A stretch of 64,000 bases of DNA from Flavicella sp. (GTDB lineage Bacteria > Bacteroidota > Bacteroidia > Flavobacteriales > Flavobacteriaceae), in NCBI RefSeq assembly GCF_029238425.1, contig NZ_JAQWGB010000017.1, forward strand, positions 1 through 64,000, read 5' to 3'. The position numbers and the translations under genes are program-made. Every line of letters begins with the position of its first letter. The stretch's first letter is position 1. This document shows positions 8,300 through 18,085 of this stretch, piece after piece. A model generated the notes under the pieces. That model was not told the origin of the DNA. It saw nothing but the letters and a program-made list of their open reading frames with translations, and ran no database searches.

Positions 8300-9310
8300 C
8301 TATTCAATTACGTTCACTTCAATCTCTAGCGCTATTTCAAAATTAGAAAAGATTGTGGCTTGAATTTTTTTAGCCAAAGCATAAATTTCTAAACCTGTTG
8401 CTTTTCCATAATTAACCAAAACCAAAGCCTGATTTTTATGAGAGCCTGTTTGACCAAAACGCTTCCCTTTAAAGCCAGATTGTTCTATCAGCCATCCTGC
8501 CGGTATTTTTACAGAGTGGTCGTTTACCGGGTAAGAAGGCATGTTTGGATGTATTACTTTTAGTTTTTCAAAAAGTTCCAAAGAGATGATAGGGTTTTTA
8601 AAAAAACTTCCACTATTTCCAATCTCTTTTGGGTTTGGTAATTTGGAGTTTCTAATTTTTATTACCGCATCACTGATGTTTTTGATAGTAGGTGCTGTGA
8701 TGTTTAGTGCCTCTAATTCTGTTTGAATAGCTCCGTAAGAATAATTTAATTGATGAGATTCTTTTGTGAGAAGGAATGTTACTTTGGTAATGATGTATTT
8801 TCCTTTCAACGAATTTTTAAAAACAGAGTTTCTATAACCAAAATTACATTCTGAATTTTTAAAAGTTCTGACTTCTCCTGTTTCGATTTCAATTGCTTGG
8901 ACTGTATCTATGGTGTCTTTTACCTCCACACCATAGGCACCAATATTTTGAATAGGGCAGGTTCCAACGTTACCAGGAATTAATGATAAGTTTTCTAATC
9001 CTCCCAAATTATGATCAATACACCACAATACAAAATCATGCCAATTTTCTCCTGCGCTGACAGCAACTAATACTTGATTGTTATTACTTTTTTCGGTACT
9101 TATCCCTTTTAGGTTTAAATGTATGACTAACTTGTCAATATCATTCACAAGTAATAAATTACTGCCACCACTTAAAACAAATACATCTTTATGTTCGTTT
9201 AAAACTTTCTGAAGTTCAGCTAGACTGCTAACAGCGATATACTGTTTTGCTATGGCATCAATACCAAAAGTATTAAAGTTTTTTAGAGAAATATTATGTT
9301 GTATTTGCAT
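8300..9310 (-). CDS. murB: UDP-N-acetylmuramate dehydrogenase (UDP-N-acetylenolpyruvoylglucosamine reductase)
   Basis: A 336-residue type I MurB, the flavoenzyme that reduces UDP-GlcNAc-enolpyruvate to UDP-MurNAc in peptidoglycan precursor synthesis. FAD/substrate motifs are NTFGIDAIAKQY (about 13-24), LSGGSNLLL, GLENLSLIPGNVG and PIQNIGAYGVEV. The catalytic serine is in GNSGSFFKNP, and PAGWLIEQSGFKGKRFG and the C-terminal glutamate region also fit. The length and insertions are those of the E. coli-type enzyme. It is the middle gene of a compact operon: 5 bases after the aminotransferase and 8 bases before the flavoprotein. Confidence 0.95.
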   Translation of the reverse strand: MQIQHNISLKNFNTFGIDAIAKQYIAVSSLAELQKVLNEHKDVFVLSGGSNLLLVNDIDKLVIHLNLKGISTEKSNNNQVLVAVSAGENWHDFVLWCIDHNLGGLENLSLIPGNVGTCPIQNIGAYGVEVKDTIDTVQAIEIETGEVRTFKNSECNFGYRNSVFKNSLKGKYIITKVTFLLTKESHQLNYSYGAIQTELEALNITAPTIKNISDAVIKIRNSKLPNPKEIGNSGSFFKNPIISLELFEKLKVIHPNMPSYPVNDHSVKIPAGWLIEQSGFKGKRFGQTGSHKNQALVLVNYGKATGLEIYALAKKIQATIFSNFEIALEIEVNVIE

Positions 9311-9315
9311 AAGTT

Positions 9316-10518
9316 TTAATTGCTAAATTCTTTTTGGTATTTAGCTAAGGCAAGTTTTAAAATCTCTACAGATCGAACCAACTCTTTTTTATTCAAAACG
9401 TAAGCAATTCTTATTTGCGATTTTCCTAAGTTTTTGGAAGTGTAAAATCCACTTGCGGGAGCAACCATCAGAGTTTCATTTTGATCAGAAAACTTTTCCA
9501 GCATCCATTGAGCAAATACATCTGTATCTTTAACGGGTAATTGAACGATACAGTAAAATGCTCCTTGAGGAGTAAATACTTTAACTCCTTCAATTTTTTG
9601 CAATTCTTCTACCAAAATATTTCTTCTGCCAGTATATTCTTCCACCACTTCAGTAAAATAACTTTGTGGGGTTTCTAGAGCAGCTTCAGCAGCAATTTGA
9701 GCATAAGTTGGTGGACTTAATCTAGATTGTGCCATTTTCATAATGGTATCTAGGAAATCTTTGTTTTTTGAAACAATACAACCAATTCTAGCACCACACA
9801 TGCTGTATCTTTTTGAGATAGAATCAATCATAATGGCATTCTGATTCATTCCTTCTTCATTTAGAATAGAATAATGTGCTGCATCGTCATATACGAATTC
9901 TCTATACACTTCATCTGCAATAAGAAATAAATCATATTTGATGGCTAATTCCTTTAATTGATGAATTTCTTTTTTAGAATAGACAACTCCGGTTGGGTTT
10001 CCAGGATTGCAAATTAATATCGCTTTTGTATGCTTAGTGATGACTTTTTCAAAATCTGAAATTTTAGGCAAAGCAAAATTTTCATCAATCGTAGAAGTGA
10101 TAGGTACCACATTAACCCCTTCAGCAATAGCAAAACTATTATAATTAGCGTAAAAAGGCTCTGGAATGATAATTTCATCATGAGGGTCCGTGATGCAAGC
10201 GATGGTGAATAATAAAGCTTCTGAGGCACCAGTGGTCACCAAAATATTTTCTTTTTCAATCGCTATATTATGTCCACTATAGTAATTGGCAAGTTTTTCA
10301 CGGTATTGCTCAGAGCCGTTAGATGTAGTGTAACCAAGAATTTCTATGGTATTGTTTTTTACAGCATCTAAGGCAACTTTGGGAGTGTGTATGTCGGGTT
10401 GACCAATATTTAAGTGATAAATATGAATGCCCTTTTTCTCTGCTGCCTCAGCATAGGGAACCAGTTTTCGTATTGGTGATTCTGGCGTTAATATTCCCTT
10501 TTTAGATATTTGTGGCAT
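9316..10518 (-). CDS. Pyridoxal-phosphate aminotransferase, class I/II (aspartate aminotransferase-like)
   Basis: A 400-residue fold-type I aminotransferase. The PLP lysine is Lys236 in DSISKRYSMCGARIGC; Asp202 (ADEVYREF) and the Asn in CNPGNPTG (170-177) hold the ring. HLNIGQPDIHTP near the N-terminus is the substrate loop. The sequence is in the AspC/AAT Ib group, so transfer between aspartate or another amino acid and 2-oxoglutarate is likely, but exact specificity cannot be read. It is the first gene of the operon with murB; a TAnnTTTG box lies 41 bases upstream. Confidence 0.88.
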   Translation of the reverse strand: MPQISKKGILTPESPIRKLVPYAEAAEKKGIHIYHLNIGQPDIHTPKVALDAVKNNTIEILGYTTSNGSEQYREKLANYYSGHNIAIEKENILVTTGASEALLFTIACITDPHDEIIIPEPFYANYNSFAIAEGVNVVPITSTIDENFALPKISDFEKVITKHTKAILICNPGNPTGVVYSKKEIHQLKELAIKYDLFLIADEVYREFVYDDAAHYSILNEEGMNQNAIMIDSISKRYSMCGARIGCIVSKNKDFLDTIMKMAQSRLSPPTYAQIAAEAALETPQSYFTEVVEEYTGRRNILVEELQKIEGVKVFTPQGAFYCIVQLPVKDTDVFAQWMLEKFSDQNETLMVAPASGFYTSKNLGKSQIRIAYVLNKKELVRSVEILKLALAKYQKEFSN

Positions 10519-10558
10519 GCTTCTGTTTTTGTGAAAATTGTAATTTTAAAATAGCATA

Positions 10559-10566
10559 CAAATTTA
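10559..10566 (-). promoter_or_regulatory. Promoter -7 element for the aminotransferase-murB operon
   Basis: On the minus strand this reads TAAATTTG, an exact TAnnTTTG match, predicting a leader of about 34 nt to the ATG at 10518. Confidence 0.55.
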
Positions 10567-10654
10567 ATTTTTTTACCTTAAAAGCCTCAATAATAGCTCG
10601 TTTTTTTTGAGAAAAAAAAGATTTCTTTTGTAACTTAGAGAAAAAATGGACCGA

Positions 10655-11974
10655 ATGAAGAAAATTGCCTACATATTGGTTTTGTTTCTCACTTTTTCTG
10701 TGACTGCACAAAAGGTGTCTAATTTGCGTCCGGGTAAAAAGTATCAAAGTATAAAATTTAAGTTTATAAATAATTTAATCATTCTTCCCTTAGAATTAAA
10801 TGGGGTGCCCGGTGATTTTATTTTAGATACCGGTGTCAAGGGAAATATTCTTTTTTTGGGAGAAAATGGAAAGTTTTTTATTAAAGATTCTTTGCGCACC
10901 GTAAATCTTAGAGGTTTTGGTTATGGAGAACCGGTAAAGGCATATGTGTCTATGGGGAATACCGTGAGATATAAAAGCATGGTACTTCCTAACAGAGATT
11001 TTTTTTTGTTGAAAGATGAAAAATTAAATTTTTCGGCCAAAACAGGGATTGCGATTCATGGATTGATTGGAGCTGACTTTTTTCGAAATAATGTGATTAA
11101 AGTTGATTACAAGAGAAATAAAATAATCGTTTATGATAGAGAATATTTTTATGATAAAAAGCACAAAGAGGACAAAGTCAAAAAAATAGATTTGGTTTTT
11201 CATAATGACAAACCGTACATGGAAGGTCAGGTTAAAATATTTGAAAATGATACCGCTCATAAACCTGTAAAATTACTAATTGATACAGGTGGTACTGAGG
11301 CTTTATGGTTGTTCAAAGATGTAAATAAATTTGAAAAATTACCACCCAAATATTTCACAGATTTGTTAGGAGAAAGTTTGACGGGTAGTATTCATGGAGA
11401 TAAATCTAGAATAGAAACCTTTGCTTTTGGAGGATATGATTTTGGGAATCCAATAGTTTCTTTTTTGAATGAGGATGTCGCAAAAAAGGCTAAAAAAATT
11501 AAAGGAAGGAGTGGTACGTTAGGTGCGGGGATTTTAAAAAGATTTACTGTTTGGTTTGATTATAGAAGTGAAAAAATGTACTTGAAAAAAAACTCAAGAT
11601 ATAAGGAGGAGTTTTATTACAATATGAGCGGATTGGAAATCAATTATAACGGAAGTGTTATGGTTTTAGAATTTCGCCAAACCGGGGTTAATTTAGTTGA
11701 AAGTGATAATAATTTAGTTTCTCTAGACTATCATTTTGCTTTAAAACCATCTTATATCATTGCCAATGTTAGAAAAGGTTCTCCAGGGGATTTAGGGGGA
11801 TTAAAAAAAGGAGATGTATTGTTAGAGATTGATGATATAGCAGTTCATCATAAATCTTATGGTGACATAATTGAACATTTTTATAAAAAGAAAAATAGAC
11901 GAGTGGATCTGTTGGTAGAAAGAGATGGAGAAGAAATGTATTTTAAATTTCATTTGATAGATGAGTTGGATTAA
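10655..11974 (+). CDS. Secreted aspartyl protease-like protein with C-terminal PDZ domain
   Basis: A 439-residue exported protein, starting at ATG 10655 so that the signal peptide begins MKKIAYILVLFLTFSVTAQ; an in-frame ATG at 10646 adds three residues. Two Asp-Thr-Gly triads are visible: at about residue 58 (FILDTGVKG) and about 210 (LLIDTGGTEAL). The chain therefore contains both halves of a pepsin-like or duplicated retropepsin-like site. A PDZ domain occupies about 365-435 (ANVRKGSPGDLGGLKKGDVL). A role in periplasmic or surface proteolysis is likely; the target is unknown. It is divergent from the aminotransferase operon. Confidence 0.8.
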   Translation: MKKIAYILVLFLTFSVTAQKVSNLRPGKKYQSIKFKFINNLIILPLELNGVPGDFILDTGVKGNILFLGENGKFFIKDSLRTVNLRGFGYGEPVKAYVSMGNTVRYKSMVLPNRDFFLLKDEKLNFSAKTGIAIHGLIGADFFRNNVIKVDYKRNKIIVYDREYFYDKKHKEDKVKKIDLVFHNDKPYMEGQVKIFENDTAHKPVKLLIDTGGTEALWLFKDVNKFEKLPPKYFTDLLGESLTGSIHGDKSRIETFAFGGYDFGNPIVSFLNEDVAKKAKKIKGRSGTLGAGILKRFTVWFDYRSEKMYLKKNSRYKEEFYYNMSGLEINYNGSVMVLEFRQTGVNLVESDNNLVSLDYHFALKPSYIIANVRKGSPGDLGGLKKGDVLLEIDDIAVHHKSYGDIIEHFYKKKNRRVDLLVERDGEEMYFKFHLIDELD

Positions 11975-12131
11975 AAAATATAATCGACAGTATAGTTTGT
12001 CTGATTAAGCGTCTTGGCACGAGAATTGAAATATTTACTGTAATAGAGCGTTAAAACTTCAATGAAACCTTGTTTTAAAAGGGTTTTTGGAAATAGGTAG
12101 ATTTCCGAATTGAAGTTTGGTTTAGAATTAA

Positions 12132-12144
12132 TGTCAGTTTGACA
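12132..12144 (+). promoter_or_regulatory. Palindrome TGTCA-N3-TGACA upstream of lon
   Basis: TGTCAGTTTGACA is an inverted repeat of 5-bp arms with a GTT centre, ending 13 bases before the lon ATG at 12158. Its position close to the start of a heat-shock protease suggests an operator or alternative promoter element. This is inference; no TAnnTTTG box is obvious in the same gap. Confidence 0.45.
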
Positions 12145-12157
12145 GTAAAATATATAT

Positions 12158-14614
12158 ATGAGCAATTCAAAAGTGATAAAAATAGACAGTTTGTCTTTGC
12201 AAAATATGCTTGATGAGGATTCAGAGTTGATTCCATTGATGACAGCAGAAGATGAAGAGGAGATAAATAAAGAGGAAATTCCTGAAACTTTAGCCATTTT
12301 ACCTTTAAGAAATACAGTGTTGTTTCCAGGGGTTGTGATTCCTATCACGGCGGGTAGAGATCAATCTATACAGTTGATTAAAGACGTAAATAGTGGAGAT
12401 AAAATTTTAGGGGTTGTTTCTCAAATTGATTCATCGGTAGAAAAGCCAACAGAAAAAGATATTCATAAAGTAGGAGTAGTCGCTCAGATTTTACGAGTGT
12501 TGAAAATGCCTGATGGAAATACAACCGTAATTATTCAAGGGAAAAAACGTTTTCAAGTAAATGAAGTTATTCAGGAAGAACCTTATTTAAAGGCAACGAC
12601 ACAAGATTTCTTGGAAGATAGTTTTATTGAAGATACTGATGAGTTTAAAGAAATTATGTCATCAGTAACTGAATCTGCTTTGGAGGTAATTAAAGAAAAT
12701 CCAAACTTGCCTTCAGAGGCTGCTTTTGCTATTAAAAATATTCAAAGTCAATCTTTTCTAGTAAATTTTATTTCTTCTAACATGAATTTAAGTGTGAAGA
12801 AAAAGCAGAGCCTATTAGAAAAAAGTTCTTTGAAAGAGCGTGCAATTACCACTTTAAAAGAGTTGAATAAAGAATTGCAACGTTTGGAGTTACGTAATGA
12901 TATTCAATCTAAAACACGTGTTGATATGGATCAACAGCAGAAAGAATATTACTTGCAACAACAATTGAAAACAATTCAAGAGGAGTTAGGAGGAGTTTCC
13001 CATGACGAGGAATTGGTTGAGTTGAAGGAAAAAGCAAATGATAAAAAATGGGGTAAGGAAGTGCAAACACGTTTCGATAAAGAAATTAGTAGGTTGCAAA
13101 GGATGAACCCTCAAATGCCCGACTATTCAATTCAAAGAAACTATTTAGAATTGTTGTTGGATTTGCCATGGAATGAATATTCAAAAGATAATTTTGATTT
13201 AAAACGTGCAGATAAAATTTTGAATAGAGATCACTTTGGCCTTGAAAAAGTGAAGGAAAGAATCATTGAACATTTGGCTGTTTTAAAGCTAAAAGGGGAT
13301 ATGAAATCTCCAATTATCTGTTTGTATGGACCTCCAGGAGTTGGTAAAACATCCCTTGGTAAATCTGTGGCAGAGGCTTTAGGAAGAAAATACATTCGTA
13401 TGTCTTTAGGAGGATTAAGAGATGAATCTGAAATCAGAGGACATAGAAAAACATATATTGGTGCTATGCCTGGACGATTGATTCAGAATATGAAAAAGGC
13501 CAATACGTCAAATCCTGTTTTTGTTTTAGATGAGATTGATAAATTAGCCTCGAGTCATGGTGGAGACCCATCTGCCGCAATGTTAGAGGTATTGGATCCA
13601 GAGCAAAACACAGAGTTTTACGACAATTATTTAGAGGTTGGTTATGACCTTTCTAAGGTGTTGTTTATTGCGACAGCGAATAATATAGGAGAGGTGCCAT
13701 GGGCATTGAGAGACCGTATGGAATTGATCAATGTTTCGGGGTATACCATTGAGGAGAAAACTGAAATAGCTAAAAAATTCTTGTTACCAAAACAATTAAA
13801 AGAGCACGGTTTGACAACTGAGCATTTGAAAGTTGGGAAAGCGCAATTGGAAAAAATTGTAACAGGTTATACAAGAGAATCTGGTGTGAGAAGTTTAGAA
13901 AAGCAGGTTGCAAAAGTAGTGCGTTATGCTGCGAAGTCTATTGCCATGGAAGATGACTATAATGTAAAATTATCTGATGAGGATATTGTTACCATTTTAG
14001 GAGCTTCAAAAATGGAAAGAGATAAGTATGAGAATAACAGCGTTGCTGGTGTAGTAACAGGCTTGGCTTGGACAAGTGTTGGTGGAGATATTTTATTTAT
14101 TGAATCTATTTTGTCTAAAGGAAAAGGAGAACTTTCTATCACGGGTAATTTAGGAAAAGTAATGAAGGAGTCTTCAACGATTGCTTTGGAATATATAAAA
14201 GCAAATATTGAGGAGTTTGGAATCGATCAAAAGGTGTTGGACGATTATAAAATTCATATTCATGTTCCTGAAGGAGCAACTCCAAAAGATGGACCAAGTG
14301 CAGGAATCACGATGCTGACTTCATTAGTCTCAGTATTGACTCAGAAAAAAGTAAAATCAAACTTGGCTATGACTGGTGAGATTACTTTAAGAGGAAAAGT
14401 ATTGCCTGTAGGTGGTATCAAGGAAAAAATATTAGCTGCAAAACGAGCGAATATAAAAGAGATTATCCTTTGTGCAGAAAACAAACGTGATATAGATGAA
14501 ATAAAAGAATCATATTTAAAAGGTCTTAAATTTCATTATGTTACTGAAATGAGTGATGTGATCAAAATAGCATTGACAAAGCAAAAAGTTAAAAACGCAA
14601 AGAAATTAGTTTAA
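12158..14614 (+). CDS. lon: ATP-dependent endopeptidase Lon
   Basis: An 818-residue LonA protease that degrades misfolded and short-lived regulatory proteins in the cytoplasm. The order is a substrate-binding LAN domain (about 45-240; [18 protein letters not shown]), a coiled-coil segment (240-350), and an AAA+ domain with Walker A GPPGVGKT at about 391-398 and Walker [10 protein letters not shown]. The Ser-Lys peptidase domain has Ser714 in KDGPSAGIT and Lys757 in GGIKEKIL. The length is typical of the Bacteroidota enzyme. A palindrome directly upstream and a terminator downstream mark it as a single-gene unit. Confidence 0.97.
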   Translation: MSNSKVIKIDSLSLQNMLDEDSELIPLMTAEDEEEINKEEIPETLAILPLRNTVLFPGVVIPITAGRDQSIQLIKDVNSGDKILGVVSQIDSSVEKPTEKDIHKVGVVAQILRVLKMPDGNTTVIIQGKKRFQVNEVIQEEPYLKATTQDFLEDSFIEDTDEFKEIMSSVTESALEVIKENPNLPSEAAFAIKNIQSQSFLVNFISSNMNLSVKKKQSLLEKSSLKERAITTLKELNKELQRLELRNDIQSKTRVDMDQQQKEYYLQQQLKTIQEELGGVSHDEELVELKEKANDKKWGKEVQTRFDKEISRLQRMNPQMPDYSIQRNYLELLLDLPWNEYSKDNFDLKRADKILNRDHFGLEKVKERIIEHLAVLKLKGDMKSPIICLYGPPGVGKTSLGKSVAEALGRKYIRMSLGGLRDESEIRGHRKTYIGAMPGRLIQNMKKANTSNPVFVLDEIDKLASSHGGDPSAAMLEVLDPEQNTEFYDNYLEVGYDLSKVLFIATANNIGEVPWALRDRMELINVSGYTIEEKTEIAKKFLLPKQLKEHGLTTEHLKVGKAQLEKIVTGYTRESGVRSLEKQVAKVVRYAAKSIAMEDDYNVKLSDEDIVTILGASKMERDKYENNSVAGVVTGLAWTSVGGDILFIESILSKGKGELSITGNLGKVMKESSTIALEYIKANIEEFGIDQKVLDDYKIHIHVPEGATPKDGPSAGITMLTSLVSVLTQKKVKSNLAMTGEITLRGKVLPVGGIKEKILAAKRANIKEIILCAENKRDIDEIKESYLKGLKFHYVTEMSDVIKIALTKQKVKNAKKLV

Positions 14615-14634
14615 GGCTAAGTATTTAAAAAAAT

Positions 14635-14665
14635 AAGCGAATGGTTGATTCATTCGCTTTTTTTG
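14635..14665 (+). terminator. Intrinsic terminator after lon
   Basis: A 9-bp stem AAGCGAATG/CATTCGCTT (14635-14643 with 14651-14659) with a 7-nt loop, followed by a run of T. Confidence 0.8.
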
Positions 14666-14689
14666 TTTCTAAAATTGTAAATTGTTGAG

Positions 14690-16309
14690 ATGAAATTTTT
14701 GGTTCTTACTTTTTGTTTGTTCAGCAGTCTGTGTTTTTCTCAGGAAGAAGATGCATGGGTTTATTTGAAAGATAAACCTACATCTAATACTTACTTGAAT
14801 AGTCCACTTTTGATGCTCAGTCAGCACTCTTTGGACAGAAGAACTGCTCAAGGAATTAGTTTAGACCTTAAGGATGTTCCTGTGGAGAGTAGTTATGTGA
14901 ATACAATTTCGCAAAGTAACGGTATTACAGTATTGGCAAAATCTAAATGGTTGAATGCGCTGCATGTTAGAGGTACTATAACGGACATAAATTTGGTTGC
15001 GTCTTTGAGTATCGTAGATTCTGTTCAGTTTAAAGATAATAGCTTGAACAAAGGAATAGGAAAAAAAGCATCAGATAAATTTAGCATAGAAAAAACTTTG
15101 GAAGCTCAATTGAATTATGGACAGACAGAAAATCAAACCACGATGCTTTCTGGAGATTTTCTTCATGATTTGGGCTACTTAGGGACTGGATATAAAATTG
15201 CAATTCTTGATGCAGGCTTTAAAGGAGTAGAAACTTTTACATCTTTTGGTAGATTGCATGATGCTAACTTGAGTAATGGAGAGATTTTAGGAGGGTATGA
15301 TTATGTCAATAGGAATTCGGATTATTATGGAGATACAGGTAATACGCATGGACTTTCTGTTTTATCAACCATTGGGGCTTTTATAGATCACCAATTTATT
15401 GGAACGGCTCCTAATGCGGAATTTTACTTATATGTGACGGAAGATGTTGGCTCAGAAACACCACTTGAAGAAAGTTTATGGGTGGAAGCCGCGGAAGCGG
15501 CAGACAGTATTGGTGTAGATATTATAAATACTTCTTTGGGCTATACAACTTATGATGATTCCAGCTATAGTTATTCTTATTCAGATATGGATGGTGCTAC
15601 AACTTTTATTTCAAGAGGAGCAGAGATCGCATCCTCAAGAGGGATGTTGTTGGTTACTTCAGCGGGAAATGAAGGAAGTAGTTCATGGAAATATATAAGC
15701 GCTCCGGCGGATGCCCCATCTGTTTTATCAGTGGGAGCTGTAGATGCGAATGAGATTATAGCTAGTTTTAGTTCTTTCGGACCAACAGCAGATAATAGAG
15801 TCAAACCAGAAGTTTTGGCACAGGGTAGAAATGTATATGTTATCAATAGCGCAGGGAATGTAAGTTTGTCTAATGGAACTTCTTTTTCTGGACCTATTAT
15901 GGCAGGGATGAGTGCTTGTTTGTGGCAAGCTTTCCCGAATAAAACAGCAAGTGAGATTAAAGATCTTATTGTGCAATCTTCAGATAGATTTCAAAACCCC
16001 TCTGATCAATACGGTTATGGAATTCCGGATTTCCAATCTATTTATGAGTCGTTAGATGTTGAACATCAGAAAAAACAAATAATAAAGATTTATCCAAATC
16101 CCGTAACAGATAAGTTGCATATTACCCTAGCAAAGAATCATGATTACAAGGAGGTACATATATTCAATGTTTTAGGGCAATTAATAGCTGTTAAAAATAT
16201 TTCAAGTAGCGATAATATTATTGATATGGAGGGAATGGATAACGGTGTGTATGTTCTAGAATTAGTATCAGGAACCAACAGTCATTCTGTGAAAATATTA
16301 AAAAGATAG
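14690..16309 (+). CDS. Secreted S8 subtilisin-like peptidase with T9SS sorting domain
   Basis: A 539-residue protein with a signal peptide (about 1-17, LCFSQ) and a subtilase domain with the full triad: Asp174 (AILDAGFKG), His220 (GNTHGLSV) and Ser398 (NGTSFSGPIMAG). Asn in TSAGNEGSS is the oxyanion residue. Residues about 30-125 look like a pro-region. The C-terminal 80 residues are a type A T9SS domain (IYPNPVTDKL, ending NGVYVLELVSG and a short basic tail), which directs export across the outer membrane and cell-surface attachment or release. It follows the lon terminator. The target is unknown. Confidence 0.9.
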   Translation: MKFLVLTFCLFSSLCFSQEEDAWVYLKDKPTSNTYLNSPLLMLSQHSLDRRTAQGISLDLKDVPVESSYVNTISQSNGITVLAKSKWLNALHVRGTITDINLVASLSIVDSVQFKDNSLNKGIGKKASDKFSIEKTLEAQLNYGQTENQTTMLSGDFLHDLGYLGTGYKIAILDAGFKGVETFTSFGRLHDANLSNGEILGGYDYVNRNSDYYGDTGNTHGLSVLSTIGAFIDHQFIGTAPNAEFYLYVTEDVGSETPLEESLWVEAAEAADSIGVDIINTSLGYTTYDDSSYSYSYSDMDGATTFISRGAEIASSRGMLLVTSAGNEGSSSWKYISAPADAPSVLSVGAVDANEIIASFSSFGPTADNRVKPEVLAQGRNVYVINSAGNVSLSNGTSFSGPIMAGMSACLWQAFPNKTASEIKDLIVQSSDRFQNPSDQYGYGIPDFQSIYESLDVEHQKKQIIKIYPNPVTDKLHITLAKNHDYKEVHIFNVLGQLIAVKNISSSDNIIDMEGMDNGVYVLELVSGTNSHSVKILKR

Positions 16310-16345
16310 ACAAAATAGAGTTAGGGCTTAAGTTAAGCAAAGAGT

Positions 16346-17287
16346 ATGAAGTCAAATAGAATTACAAAATTATTTAATATAAAATATCCAATTATTCAAG
16401 GAGGTATGGTTTGGGTAAGTGGATATAAATTAGCATCAGCAGTTAGTAATGCGGGCGGGCTTGGGTTGATTGGTTCTGGTTCTATGTATCCTGAAATGTT
16501 TAGAGAACATGTTCAAAAATGTAAAAAAGCTACCGACAAACCTTTTGGAGTGAATATTCCAATGATCTATCCGAATATTGAAGAATTGATTTCGATTGTT
16601 ATAGAGGAAAAAGTGAAGATTGTTTTTACCTCGGCAGGGAATCCTAAATTATATACTGCTAAACTAAAGGAACATGGCATCACAGTGGTTCATGTGGTAA
16701 GTAGTTTGAAGTTTGCACTAAAAGCTCAAGAGGCGGGTGTTGACGCTGTGGTGGCCGAAGGTTTTGAAGCAGGTGGACATAATGGAAGAGAGGAGAGTAC
16801 TACGTTTACATTAATTCCAACAGTCAAACAGAAAATTACGATCCCCTTGATAGCAGCTGGTGGAATTGCAACTGGAAGAGGTATGTTGGCGGTTATGGTT
16901 TTAGGAGCTGATGGTGTGCAGGTGGGAAGTAGGTTTGCAGCAAGTATAGAATCTTCTGCACATCAAAATTTTAAGGAGCGCGTATTGGAGACAAAAGAAG
17001 GAGATACTATGTTGACTTTAAAAGAAATTGCCCCTGTTAGAATGATTAAAAATGAATTTTTTGAAGAACTGGTACGTTTTTCAAAAGATCATACTGTTTC
17101 AGAGTTAAAGGAGTTTCTTGGGAAGCGTAGATTGAAAAAGGGAATTTTTGAAGGTGAAACACTTGAAGGAATGATGGAAATTGGACAAATAGCAAGTGTC
17201 ATTGATCAAATTGAATCTTCTCAAGAAATAATTGAAGATATGATACAAGAGTATCAGGAGGCTGTGAAAAGTACGCTGTTTGAATAA
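16346..17287 (+). CDS. Nitronate monooxygenase (2-nitropropane dioxygenase family)
   Basis: A 313-residue FMN-dependent TIM-barrel protein. QGGMVWVSGYKLASAVSNAG (N-terminal FMN loop), AEGFEAGGHNGREE with the catalytic-type histidine, and AAGGIATGRGMLAVMVLGAD with GVQVGSRF (phosphate-binding end of the barrel) are all family signatures. The likely role is flavin-dependent oxidation of alkyl nitronates. Related barrels include FabK enoyl-ACP reductases, so that activity should be kept as an alternative. It lies 36 bases after the subtilase and ends 8 bases from the convergent TauE/SafE gene. Confidence 0.8.
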   Translation: MKSNRITKLFNIKYPIIQGGMVWVSGYKLASAVSNAGGLGLIGSGSMYPEMFREHVQKCKKATDKPFGVNIPMIYPNIEELISIVIEEKVKIVFTSAGNPKLYTAKLKEHGITVVHVVSSLKFALKAQEAGVDAVVAEGFEAGGHNGREESTTFTLIPTVKQKITIPLIAAGGIATGRGMLAVMVLGADGVQVGSRFAASIESSAHQNFKERVLETKEGDTMLTLKEIAPVRMIKNEFFEELVRFSKDHTVSELKEFLGKRRLKKGIFEGETLEGMMEIGQIASVIDQIESSQEIIEDMIQEYQEAVKSTLFE

Positions 17288-17295
17288 ACGAGTTA

Positions 17296-17691
17296 TTAAA
17301 AATCAAAAATCATTTTAATGGCAACTATAAGCTGTAAAACAGCGAATATTTTCTTGAGTGATTTCTGATTTATTTTAAGTGCTATTTTTGACCCAATAAA
17401 TCCGCCAATTGCAAATAATACTGCTATGGTAACCATGTAATACCAATTGATGGGTTCCGTGTCGTTATAATTGTTTACTGCAAAATAAGTTACAGGGGGT
17501 AACATTACTGCCAAACTAAGACCTTGTGCATTATGCTGTGTAAAACCAAGTAAGTACACAAAAAGAGGTACCATGACAATGCCTCCTCCAACACCAACGA
17601 GTCCACTTAAAACCCCCGCCAATAATCCAACACCTATTAGCGTCAGGGTTGTTTTGTTTTTTGGTAGTGATGTAGATTTTGATTCTTTCAT
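17296..17691 (-). CDS. Half-size TauE/SafE (TSUP) family membrane protein, second copy
   Basis: A 131-residue protein with about four membrane helices. The N-terminus carries the TSUP repeat motif (GLLAGVLSGLVGVGGGIVMV), and TQHNAQGLSLAVMLPPVTYF follows. Ordinary TauE/SafE transporters have two such repeats in about 250-260 residues. It is in the same reading frame as the upstream half-size gene, separated by a single TAA stop and two further codons, and the two halves are identical at well over half their positions by eye. A hydrophilic 17-residue N-terminus could be a linker. The transported anion (sulfite or another organosulfur or carboxylate) is unknown. Confidence 0.82.
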   Translation of the reverse strand: MKESKSTSLPKNKTTLTLIGVGLLAGVLSGLVGVGGGIVMVPLFVYLLGFTQHNAQGLSLAVMLPPVTYFAVNNYNDTEPINWYYMVTIAVLFAIGGFIGSKIALKINQKSLKKIFAVLQLIVAIKMIFDF

Positions 17692-17697
17692 AACAGA

Positions 17698-18069
17698 TTA
17701 TTTACCAAAAAACATTTTTATTCCAGCCAAAAACATCACAACACCAAAAACTTTTTTCAAAGAAACCTGATCGATACTTAAGGCTATTTCAGATCCTAAG
17801 AATCCTCCAACTGTAAAAAATAGAGCAACAATAACGGTATACTTCCAGTTTACTTCACCCGCTTTGTGGTAATTTGCAACAGCAAAATAAGTAACAGGTG
17901 GTAGCATAATAGCCAAACTTAATCCTTGAGCCCCATGTTGTGTATATCCCAAAAGAAAGACAAACAAAGGGACCATAATAATTCCTCCACCAATTCCAAC
18001 AAGACCACTTACAATACCTGCTGTAAGTCCGATGATCAAGAGTATTAAAATTGTTGTTGTTAAAGTCAT
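17698..18069 (-). CDS. Half-size TauE/SafE (TSUP) family membrane protein, first copy
   Basis: A 123-residue, four-helix TSUP protein with GLTAGIVSGLVGIGGGIIMV and TQHGAQGLSLAIMLPPVTYF. It ends at TAA (17700-17698); the paralogous second half starts six bases on, in the same frame. Together they would give 257 residues, the normal size of a full TSUP transporter. They may work as a heterodimer, or the stop may have split one duplicated gene. The lytic transglycosylase gene ends 16 bases upstream on the same strand. Confidence 0.82.
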   Translation of the reverse strand: MTLTTTILILLIIGLTAGIVSGLVGIGGGIIMVPLFVFLLGYTQHGAQGLSLAIMLPPVTYFAVANYHKAGEVNWKYTVIVALFFTVGGFLGSEIALSIDQVSLKKVFGVVMFLAGIKMFFGK

Positions 18070-18085
18070 TTAAAAAGTAAGAGTT

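Noticed and set aside
11971-12348. Minus-strand open frame of 125 codons opposite the lon 5' end
   Set aside because: It covers the lon upstream palindrome and the first 64 codons of lon and shows no protein-like motif.
17692-17700. Frameshift between the two TauE/SafE halves
   Set aside because: The halves are in the same frame; the boundary is a stop codon, not a shift, and each half has its own ATG and conserved N-terminal motif.
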